Source of the DNA: Candidatus Pelethomonas intestinigallinarum
GTDB taxonomy: Bacteria; Bacillota; Clostridia; Oscillospirales; Oscillospiraceae
Length of the DNA stretch: 5,598 nt
NCBI GenBank assembly: GCA_018712665.1
Contig: DVGP01000155.1
Coordinates: forward strand, 1 to 5,598
Reading direction: 5' to 3'
Below are positions 1-3,925 of the stretch, piece by piece; position 1 is the first letter of the stretch; every line of letters begins with the position of its first letter. The position numbers and the translations under genes were made by a program. A model generated the notes under the pieces. The model did no database searches. It had not been told where the DNA came from and saw nothing but the letters and a program-made list of their open reading frames with translations.

Positions 1-36
1 AAAAATCGTTGGGAAATCAAGAAAAATCTGTCAACA
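1..36. other. AT-rich segment, candidate DNA unwinding element (partial)
   Basis: About 70% of these bases are A or T, in a window whose genes are strongly GC-rich, and the segment abuts the outermost DnaA box at 43-51. This fits the place where origin melting occurs between dnaA and dnaN. It runs off the window edge, and I could not recognise a convincing DnaA-trio repeat, so the call rests on composition and location only. Confidence 0.4.
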
Positions 37-42
37 GGCGTG

Positions 43-51
43 TGTGGAAAA
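43..51 (-). promoter_or_regulatory. DnaA box TTTTCCACA
   Basis: The plus strand reads TGTGGAAAA, so the minus strand carries TTTTCCACA, one mismatch from TTATCCACA. It is the box closest to the AT-rich left end, on the same strand as dnaA, as expected for a box next to an unwinding element. Confidence 0.65.
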
Positions 52-70
52 GGCGGGGGCTCGTCCACGG

Positions 71-79
71 CTTTCCACA
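71..79 (+). promoter_or_regulatory. DnaA box CTTTCCACA (two mismatches)
   Basis: The 9-mer differs from TTATCCACA at positions 1 and 3. It shares a 10-bp direct repeat, TTTCCACAGG (72-81), with the next box at 100-109, exactly 28 bp away. Confidence 0.5.
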
Positions 80-98
80 GGACAGGATGCGACAGGAA

Positions 99-107
99 TT
101 TTCCACA
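99..107 (+). promoter_or_regulatory. DnaA box TTTTCCACA
   Basis: One mismatch from TTATCCACA, with the same variant sequence as the box at 43-51 but in the opposite orientation. It is preceded by two GACAGGA copies (81-87 and 91-97) that are 10 bp apart. Confidence 0.63.
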
Positions 108-135
108 GGCTGGGTGCAAAACTTTTTGGGGAAAC

Positions 136-156
136 GGTGGAAAACTTAGGGGATAA
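136..156 (-). promoter_or_regulatory. Pair of weak DnaA-box-like sites
   Basis: On the minus strand, 136-144 reads TTTTCCACC and 148-156 reads TTATCCCCT, each with two mismatches to TTATCCACA. They start 12 bp apart and lie just beyond the dnaA stop codon. Either could be a low-affinity site; individually each is weak evidence. Confidence 0.35.
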
Positions 157-185
157 TGTTGAAAGTTTTCGCCGTTGGTTTGCGC

Positions 186-1499
186 TCACTTGGTGGAGTT
201 GATGTTTGTGATGATGGACTTCACCGTTTCGGCGAAGGAGGGGTCCTTTTTCATCTTTTTCTCTACCTGCTCGATGGAGTGGAGGACGGTGGTGTGGTCC
301 CGGTTGCTGAACTCCCCGCCGGTCTCGCTGAGGGACAGGCTGGTCATCCGGCGGATCAGGTACATGGCGATCTGCCGGGCGTTGACGCAGTCCCGGCTCC
401 GGGACTGGCCCCGGATCTGATCCTCCTCCAGGCGGAAGTAGCGGCAGATCTCCTTGATGATGGTGTCGGCGGTGATGATGAATTCGCTGGACCGGCTCAT
501 GTCCTGGATGGCCCGGTCTACGCACTGGTGGTCGATGACCGTGCCCTCCAGGTCGTGGAAGGCCTTGATCTTCTTCACCGTGCCCTCCAGCTGCCGCACG
601 TTGGCGGTGATCTTGGTGGCGATGTAGCTTGCGATGTCGTCGGGGAGGGCGAAGCCCAGCTGCACCGCCTTGTTTTTGATGATGGCGATGCGGGTCTCCA
701 GGTCCGGCGGCTGCACGTCGGTCATCAGTCCCCACTCAAAGCGGGTGCGGAGCCGGTCGTCCAGCTGGGCCATCTCGTGGGGCGGCCGGTCGGAGGTGAG
801 GACGATCTGCTTTTTGCTCTCATAGAGCGTGTTGAAGGTGTGGAAAAATTCGTTCTGGGTCTCCACCTTGCCGGCCACGAACTGGATATCGTCCACCAGC
901 AGCAGGTCCGCCTCCCGGTACTTGGTGCGGAAATCCCCTGCCTTGCCGGTGCGGACGGAGTCGATGAAGTCGTTGATGAACTCATCCCCCTTGATGTAGA
1001 CGATCCGGCTGCCGGGATATTTGTTGCGGATCACGTGGGCGATGGCGTAGAGCAGGTGGGTTTTGCCCAGGCCCGAGTCGCCGTAGATGAACAGGGGGTT
1101 GTAGTGCTGGCCCGGCGCGTCGGCCACCGCCTTGGCGGCGGAGCAGGCCAGGCGGTTGGAGGGGCCCACCACGAAGGTCTCGAAGGTGAATTCCCCGCTC
1201 TCCATCAGGCTGCTGGGCCGGTCGGACTCCCCGCTGCGGTACCGCCGCAGCCCCTCCTCATCCAGAAGCTTTACCGTGATGTCCGAGGAGAAGATGTCCT
1301 TCAGCCCCGCCTCGATGTTCCCCAGGAACCGGTCCTGGATGTTGCTGCGCTTGAAGGCGTTGGGGCAGTATAGGATCATGGTGTCCCCCTCCAGGGCCAC
1401 CACCTCTGTCTCGTCGAACCAGGTCTTGATGGTGGTCTCCGAGAGCTCCTCCCGCAGGCGGGTCAGGATCATGGACCAGACGTCGGAAACAGATTGCAT
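186..1499 (-). CDS. dnaA: Chromosomal replication initiator protein DnaA
   Basis: DnaA is an AAA+ ATPase that binds DnaA boxes, forms an ATP-dependent filament at oriC and opens the duplex for helicase loading; it also acts as a transcription factor. The protein is 437 aa, close to the usual 440-460. Domain I occupies roughly residues 1-80, followed by a short linker. The AAA+ core shows Walker A GDSGLGKT (140-147), Walker B LLLVDD (199-204), sensor 1 around TSDRPP (235-240), box VII RLRTRFEWG with the arginine finger (249-257) and sensor 2 VRQLEG (301-306). Domain IV ends with the signature RDHTTVLH (400-407). An in-frame ATG lies 24 nt upstream at 1523, but only the ATG at 1499 has a good Shine-Dalgarno (AAAGGAG, 7 nt away), so I start there. 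The domain IV signature carries Thr where Ile is usual (ETGGEF) and SN before RDH. The stop is TGA at 186-188. Confidence 0.98.
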   Translation of the reverse strand: MQSVSDVWSMILTRLREELSETTIKTWFDETEVVALEGDTMILYCPNAFKRSNIQDRFLGNIEAGLKDIFSSDITVKLLDEEGLRRYRSGESDRPSSLMESGEFTFETFVVGPSNRLACSAAKAVADAPGQHYNPLFIYGDSGLGKTHLLYAIAHVIRNKYPGSRIVYIKGDEFINDFIDSVRTGKAGDFRTKYREADLLLVDDIQFVAGKVETQNEFFHTFNTLYESKKQIVLTSDRPPHEMAQLDDRLRTRFEWGLMTDVQPPDLETRIAIIKNKAVQLGFALPDDIASYIATKITANVRQLEGTVKKIKAFHDLEGTVIDHQCVDRAIQDMSRSSEFIITADTIIKEICRYFRLEEDQIRGQSRSRDCVNARQIAMYLIRRMTSLSLSETGGEFSNRDHTTVLHSIEQVEKKMKKDPSFAETVKSIITNINSTK

Positions 1500-1506
1500 A
1501 GAAGCT

Positions 1507-1513
1507 CTCCTTT
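1507..1513 (-). promoter_or_regulatory. dnaA ribosome binding site
   Basis: AAAGGAG on the minus strand ends 7 nt before the ATG at 1499. It decides the start: the alternative ATG at 1523 has no purine-rich Shine-Dalgarno upstream and would place this site inside the coding region. Confidence 0.85.
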
Positions 1514-1562
1514 TCTCTCTCATTCTGACAGTCTATCTGCAAAGCAAAAAAATACCTACAGT

Positions 1563-1591
1563 AGTATACCAGAAAACGGCTGAAATTGCAA
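1563..1591 (-). promoter_or_regulatory. dnaA promoter, sigma-A type with extended -10
   Basis: On the minus strand there is a -35 TTGCAA (1591-1586), a 17-bp spacer and a -10 TATACT (1568-1563), with TGG directly before the -10 forming an extended -10. The predicted transcription start is near 1556, giving a leader of about 57 nt before the ATG at 1499. The hexamers and spacing are seen directly; activity is inferred. Confidence 0.78.
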
Positions 1592-1605
1592 CAGTTCGTG
1601 CAACA
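1587..1605. repeat. Direct repeat TGCAACA x2 over the dnaA -35
   Basis: TGCAACA occurs at 1587-1593 and 1599-1605, a 12-bp period. The first copy covers most of the dnaA -35 hexamer. Direct repeats placed like this can be regulator-binding sites, but I do not recognise the motif, and it is not a DnaA box. Confidence 0.45.
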
Positions 1606-1619
1606 CTTATAGAATAAGT
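1605..1619. repeat. Inverted repeat upstream of the dnaA promoter
   Basis: ACTTAT and ATAAGT form perfect 6-bp arms around AGA, a compact AT-rich dyad just upstream of the dnaA -35. It could be a protein-binding site. The factor is unknown, and short AT-rich dyads also arise by chance. Confidence 0.35.
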
Positions 1620-1622
1620 ATA

Positions 1623-1657
1623 GGGGGCGGAGGAGCTCCTGGGAGGGCGGGGGGAGG
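1623..1657 (+). other. G-rich stretch with quadruplex potential
   Basis: G-runs at 1623-1627, 1641-1643, 1645-1647 and 1649-1654, followed by GG at 1656-1657, meet a loose quadruplex pattern. The first loop is 13 nt and contains the perfect 10-bp palindrome AGGAGCTCCT (1631-1640). The stretch sits about 35-70 bp upstream of the dnaA -35 and is G-rich on the strand not transcribed for dnaA. Structure formation is inferred only. Confidence 0.3.
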
Positions 1658-1782
1658 TACAAGATATGGGCGGCGGGTCCCGGGTTCTTACACTATATTT
1701 TGTGAGGTGGGCCGAAATTGCCGGGGGAGCGGGGCAAAAGTGGGCAAATCAGAGGAAAATTCCTTTTTTGTGGAAGTTTTTG

Positions 1783-1811
1783 TTGACACAGGTTTTGGAT
1801 TTGTGTATAAT
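1783..1811 (+). promoter_or_regulatory. rpmH operon promoter, perfect sigma-A consensus
   Basis: TTGACA (1783-1788), a 17-bp spacer and TATAAT (1806-1811) match the housekeeping consensus at every position. An A/T-rich stretch (1756-1782) precedes the -35 and could act as an UP element. The predicted start is near 1818, about 128 nt before the rpmH ATG. This strength fits a ribosomal-protein operon. Confidence 0.93.
1802..1810 (-). promoter_or_regulatory. Perfect DnaA box TTATACACA over the rpmH -10
   Basis: The plus strand reads TGTGTATAA, so the minus strand carries TTATACACA, a full match to the TTATNCACA consensus and identical to the E. coli oriC R2 box. It shares five of six bases with the rpmH -10 hexamer, so bound DnaA would compete with RNA polymerase. 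Binding itself is inferred. Confidence 0.55.
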
Positions 1812-1821
1812 AACTGTTGCT

Positions 1822-1836
1822 TGTCCCCTGGGGACA
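1822..1836. repeat. Palindrome at the rpmH transcription start
   Basis: Perfect 7-bp arms TGTCCCC and GGGGACA flank one central T. It begins about 4 nt after the predicted start of the rpmH transcript, so it could be an operator in DNA or a small 5'-end hairpin in RNA (five pairs with a 5-nt loop). No specific binding protein is suggested. Confidence 0.5.
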
Positions 1837-1855
1837 GTCTGAAGAGTGTCAACTG

Positions 1856-1888
1856 CGGCGCTTTGAGGGGTCTGCCGTCAAAGCGCCG
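1856..1888 (+). promoter_or_regulatory. Long perfect hairpin in the rpmH leader
   Basis: CGGCGCTTTGA (1856-1866) and TCAAAGCGCCG (1878-1888) are perfect 11-bp complementary arms around an 11-nt loop (1867-1877). No U-run follows, so it is not a standard terminator. It lies in the untranslated leader 43 nt upstream of the rpmH Shine-Dalgarno. Possible roles are mRNA stabilisation, processing or regulator binding; I recognise no known riboswitch or ribosomal-protein leader. Confidence 0.6.
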
Positions 1889-1895
1889 TCGAGTA

Positions 1896-1917
1896 GCGCG
1901 GTGTTTTCGCGCCGCGC
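1896..1917 (+). promoter_or_regulatory. Second hairpin in the rpmH leader
   Basis: GCGCGG (1896-1901) pairs with CCGCGC (1912-1917). Allowing two G-U pairs extends the stem to nine pairs (1896-1904 with 1909-1917) around a UUUC loop. It ends 13 nt before the rpmH Shine-Dalgarno and leaves that site unpaired. No U-run follows. Confidence 0.5.
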
Positions 1918-1930
1918 GGCAAATGAGATT

Positions 1931-1936
1931 AGGAGG
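1931..1936 (+). promoter_or_regulatory. rpmH ribosome binding site
   Basis: AGGAGG ends 9 nt before the ATG at 1946. A closer in-frame ATG at 1940 is only 3 nt away and would add Met-Gln, so 1946 is preferred and gives the standard L34 length. Confidence 0.88.
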
Positions 1937-1945
1937 TGTATGCAA

Positions 1946-2080
1946 ATGTTCCGTACCTACCAGCCCAAGAAGCGCCAGCGCTCCAAGGAGCATGGATTCC
2001 GCAAGCGGATGAGGACCGCCAACGGCCGCAAGGTCCTGGCCCGCCGCCGCGCCAAGGGCCGCGCTCGCCTGACCCATTGA
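1946..2080 (+). CDS. rpmH: 50S ribosomal protein L34 (bL34)
   Basis: L34 is a small, very basic protein of the large ribosomal subunit. The 44-residue product begins MFRTYQPKKRQRSKEHGF and contains RKVLARRRAKGR near the end. Both length and sequence match the family almost throughout. The body is Arg/Lys-rich, as expected for an rRNA-binding protein. It is the first gene of the rightward operon, behind a perfect promoter and a structured leader, and rnpA follows after 138 nt containing hairpins. The rpmH-rnpA pair next to dnaA is one of the most conserved gene orders in bacteria. The start at 1946 is chosen over the ATG at 1940 because of Shine-Dalgarno spacing. The final residue is His rather than the more common small residue or Lys, which is not significant. 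Confidence 0.98.
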   Translation: MFRTYQPKKRQRSKEHGFRKRMRTANGRKVLARRRAKGRARLTH

Positions 2081-2117
2081 GGCCGCGGAGTTTGCATCGC
2101 GAATAGATAGATTGCGA

Positions 2118-2147
2118 AAGGGACGGCGAAGGGTTTTGCCGTCCCTT
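2118..2147 (+). promoter_or_regulatory. Strong hairpin between rpmH and rnpA
   Basis: AAGGGACGGC (2118-2127) pairs perfectly with GCCGTCCCTT (2138-2147). One G-U and two A-U pairs extend it inward to about 13 pairs around a GGGU loop. It begins 37 nt after the rpmH stop. Only two Ts follow, so it is not a full rho-independent terminator. A 3' stabiliser, a processing site or a leaky attenuator keeping rpmH output above rnpA are all plausible. Confidence 0.6.
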
Positions 2148-2148
2148 G

Positions 2149-2181
2149 GGCGCTTTCCGGGAGAAAATTTTCCCAGGCGCC
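2149..2181 (+). repeat. Imperfect nested inverted repeat before rnpA
   Basis: GGCGC (2149-2153) pairs with GCGCC (2177-2181), and an inner stem GGGAGA/TTTCCC (2159-2164 with 2169-2174, one G-U) lies within it, separated by a small internal loop. It follows directly on the preceding hairpin and ends about 17 nt before the rnpA Shine-Dalgarno region. Function is unknown. Confidence 0.35.
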
Positions 2182-2218
2182 GGAGGTCCGCCGGTGGGGA
2201 GAGGTGTGAGCTGAAGCC

Positions 2219-2569
2219 GTGAAGAAGTGGGTCACCATCAAAAAGAATCACGAGTTCCGCCGGATGTACGCCAAGGGCCGCTCGGCGGTGACGCCCTTTC
2301 TGGTGGTCTACTGCCGACCCAACCGCCTGGGCCACAACCGCCTGGGGGTGACGGTGAGCACCAAGCTGGGGGGCGCCGTGGTCCGCAACCGGGCTCGCCG
2401 CCGCCTGCGGGAGCTCTACCGCCTGGCCCAGCCCAACATGCGCCAGGGCTATGACATCGTCCTGGTGGCCCGGTCCCGGGCGGTGGACGGCCCCTGGCGG
2501 CGGATGGACGCCGCCTTCCGCAAGGCCCTGGGCCAGCTGGGGCTGCTGGAGGAGGCGGGGACGCCGTGA
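2219..2569 (+). CDS. rnpA: Ribonuclease P protein component
   Basis: RnpA is the protein subunit of RNase P. It binds the catalytic RNA and helps recognise the 5' leader of precursor tRNAs. The 116-aa product has the usual length. It shows the N-terminal KKNHEFRRMYAKGRS pattern, the strongly conserved basic helix VVRNRARRRLRE (the RNR motif), and YDIVLVARSRA near the C-terminus. The start is GTG at 2219: an in-frame TGA at 2207-2209 closes the frame just upstream, and the next Met (residue 15) would remove conserved sequence. The likely Shine-Dalgarno (AGGTG, 2202-2206) is a rather long 12 nt away, which together with GTG suggests modest translation relative to rpmH. The stop overlaps the yidD start by 4 nt, suggesting translational coupling. 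Confidence 0.96.
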   Translation: MKKWVTIKKNHEFRRMYAKGRSAVTPFLVVYCRPNRLGHNRLGVTVSTKLGGAVVRNRARRRLRELYRLAQPNMRQGYDIVLVARSRAVDGPWRRMDAAFRKALGQLGLLEEAGTP

Positions 2570-2784
2570 GGCTGAAAAAGCTCCTTCTCTCTGCCATCCG
2601 CTTCTATCAGCGCCGCATCTCCCCGGGGCTCCCGCCCCGGTGCCGCTTCATCCCCACCTGCTCCCAGTATGCCCTGGAGGCCATCGAGAAGTACGGCCCC
2701 TGGAAGGGCGGCTGGCTGGCTCTGCGGCGGTTTTTGCGATGCCACCCCTTCTATAAGGGGGATATCTACGACCCTGTGCCCTGA
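2566..2784 (+). CDS. yidD: Membrane protein insertion efficiency factor YidD
   Basis: YidD is a small protein at the inner face of the membrane that assists YidC-dependent insertion of membrane proteins. The 72-aa product has the family hallmarks: an amphipathic basic start (RLKKLLLSAIRFYQRRISP), CRFIPTCSQYALEAIEKYG with the conserved Cys residues, KGGWLALRRFLRCHPF, and a C-terminal DPVP. The usual GG before (Y)DPVP is replaced by GDI, a minor variation. The start is GTG at 2566, within the last codons of rnpA (4-nt overlap), and GGAGGAGG about 10 nt upstream is a good Shine-Dalgarno. yidC follows 51 nt later, matching their functional partnership. That short gap contains the perfect palindrome GGCCCGGGCC at 2791-2800. 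Confidence 0.95.
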   Translation: MRLKKLLLSAIRFYQRRISPGLPPRCRFIPTCSQYALEAIEKYGPWKGGWLALRRFLRCHPFYKGDIYDPVP

Positions 2785-2835
2785 GGCGACGGCCCGGGCC
2801 AAGCCACAAACGAATACCGGAGGAAAACATAAGCA

Positions 2836-3903
2836 ATGGGTAATATCATCACCATGCCCTTCGCGGCCCTGCTGCGGTGGCTCTATGAGTTCACCGCGTC
2901 CTACGGCCTGTCCATCATCCTCTTCGCCCTGGTCATCAAGCTGGTGCTGCTGCCCTTCCAGATGAAGTCCAAGCGCAGCATGATGCGTATGGGCAGCCTG
3001 TCCAAGAAGCAGCAGGAGCTGCAAAAGCAGTACGCCAACAACCAGAAGAAGTACCAGGAGGAGCTTGCCAAGCTCTACCAGGAGGAGAACGTCAACCCCG
3101 CCAGCGGGTGCCTGTGGTCCTTCCTGCCCCTGCTGATCCTCATGCCCCTGTACTCCATCGTCTACCGGCCCATCACCCACTTCATGGGTCTGAGCCAGGA
3201 GGCGATGGACACCCTCACCGGCGTTGCCGAGGGGCTGGGCTACACCGCCGCCGGCGGCGGCTACGACCAGATCTTCCTCACCGACTTCATCCACCAGCAC
3301 TGGGCGGACTTTCAGGGGACGGTAGAGGGCCTCATCGATGTGGACTTCAGCTTCCTGGGGCTGGATCTGAGCCGCGTACCCACCAGCATGTTCAGCGGCT
3401 TCCAGTTCGAGTGGTCTTACATCGGCGTCATCCTGATCCCCGTTATCGCCGCCGGTCTCCAGTATTTCAGCAGCAAGATCATGGCCCGCACCAACGGCCA
3501 GACCGCCGAGCAGAACAGCCAGATGCGGATGATGAACATCACCATGCCCCTAATCTCCCTGTGGTTCTGCTTCTCCATGCCCGCCGCCATGGGCCTGTAC
3601 TGGATTGTCAACAGCGTGTTCATGACCCTCCAGGAGGTCATTCTGGGCAAGTTCTACACCAAAAGGATCCAGGCCGAGGAGGAGGAGCGTGAGGCCAAGC
3701 GGGAGGCCGTCCGCCAGGCCCGGATGGAGGAGGCCAGAAAGCGGGCCGCCGAGCAGAAGGAGCTGGAGGCCAAGAAGCCCAAGAAGCCCCAGCCCAAGCC
3801 CAAGGAGAACCGGGTGTCCACCAACGAGGCCGGCAGGGTGGGGGACCGCCCCTACGCCAGAGGCCGCAGCTATCAGGCGGACCGGTATGACAAGAAGGAG
3901 TAA
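2836..3903 (+). CDS. yidC: Membrane protein insertase YidC (OxaA/SpoIIIJ type)
   Basis: YidC inserts and folds membrane proteins, alone or with SecYEG. The 355-aa product is the Gram-positive type, lacking the large N-terminal periplasmic domain. No lipoprotein signal or Cys lipobox is visible. Predicted membrane segments are near residues 23-42, 92-110, 194-212, 233-250 and 252-270. Residues 43-88 form the charged cytoplasmic coiled-coil hairpin. The positive residue of the hydrophilic groove, Arg in E. coli (R366) and B. subtilis SpoIIIJ (R73), aligns by eye with Lys35 in YGLSIILFALVIKLVLLPF. The external loop between segments 2 and 3 (about 111-193) is long, and a charged Lys/Glu/Arg-rich tail (276-355) ends the protein. 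A GGAGG-type Shine-Dalgarno (2818-2823) lies 12 nt before the ATG. jag starts 22 nt after the stop, its usual neighbour. Confidence 0.96.
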   Translation: MGNIITMPFAALLRWLYEFTASYGLSIILFALVIKLVLLPFQMKSKRSMMRMGSLSKKQQELQKQYANNQKKYQEELAKLYQEENVNPASGCLWSFLPLLILMPLYSIVYRPITHFMGLSQEAMDTLTGVAEGLGYTAAGGGYDQIFLTDFIHQHWADFQGTVEGLIDVDFSFLGLDLSRVPTSMFSGFQFEWSYIGVILIPVIAAGLQYFSSKIMARTNGQTAEQNSQMRMMNITMPLISLWFCFSMPAAMGLYWIVNSVFMTLQEVILGKFYTKRIQAEEEEREAKREAVRQARMEEARKRAAEQKELEAKKPKKPQPKPKENRVSTNEAGRVGDRPYARGRSYQADRYDKKE

Positions 3904-3916
3904 GACAAAGGAGTAA
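3889..3916 (+). repeat. Tandem duplication over the yidC stop and jag Shine-Dalgarno
   Basis: GACAAGAAGGAGTAA (3889-3903, ending with the yidC stop) is followed at once by GACAAAGGAGTAA (3904-3916), the same unit with a 2-nt deletion. The second copy supplies AAAGGAG, the presumed jag ribosome binding site 12 nt before the jag ATG. It looks like a small tandem duplication that created or doubled the site. Confidence 0.6.
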
Positions 3917-3925
3917 GATACGTTT

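Larger units (their letters stand above)
1..185. other. oriC: Candidate replication origin (oriC), dnaA-dnaN intergenic side
   Basis: This non-coding stretch lies directly downstream of dnaA, where Firmicutes carry the main DnaA-box cluster and the unwinding element before dnaN. It contains three 9-mers with one or two mismatches to TTATCCACA (43-51, 71-79, 99-107) and two weaker ones (136-144, 148-156). The left end is clearly AT-richer than the GC-rich surroundings. The dnaN start is not in the window, so the origin may continue to the left. The assignment is an inference from position and box density; no DnaA-trio array is evident. Confidence 0.72.
1500..1945. other. Divergent dnaA/rpmH control region
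   Basis: These 446 bases contain no convincing gene. They hold the two opposed promoters for dnaA and rpmH, a direct repeat and an inverted repeat near the dnaA -35, a G-rich stretch around 1623-1657, and the structured rpmH leader, each listed separately. Around 1680-1750 I see nothing firm beyond a CCCGGG at 1679-1684 and an AT-rich patch at 1688-1702. An A/T-tract-rich stretch at 1756-1782, directly before the rpmH -35, looks like an UP-element. Confidence 0.8.

Noticed and set aside
156..1373. Long plus-strand open frame opposite dnaA
   Set aside because: It is antisense to an unmistakable dnaA. Its residues are low-complexity Val/Gly/Leu/Asp without any family motif, typical of GC-rich shadow frames.
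1497..1523. dnaA start at the upstream ATG (1523), giving 445 residues
   Set aside because: No Shine-Dalgarno precedes it. The extra MREKRRAS would be encoded by the real Shine-Dalgarno region of the ATG at 1499.
1692..1697. Second, upstream dnaA promoter with -10 TATAGT on the minus strand
   Set aside because: No acceptable -35 hexamer lies 16-18 bp upstream (CAATTT at best), so the sequence does not support it.
1769..1777. Additional DnaA box (TGTGGAAGT) upstream of the rpmH -35
   Set aside because: Three mismatches to the consensus on the minus strand; expected by chance in an A/T-tract region.
1688..2335. 215-codon minus-strand open frame across the rpmH promoter and gene
   Set aside because: It runs through a perfect promoter, leader hairpins, rpmH and the start of rnpA on the other strand. 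It has no ribosome binding site or recognisable domain.
2791..2800. GGCCCGGGCC palindrome between yidD and yidC as a regulatory site
   Set aside because: A perfect 10-bp palindrome, but such all-GC palindromes are frequent in this composition, it cannot form a useful RNA hairpin without a loop, and nothing around it suggests a function.
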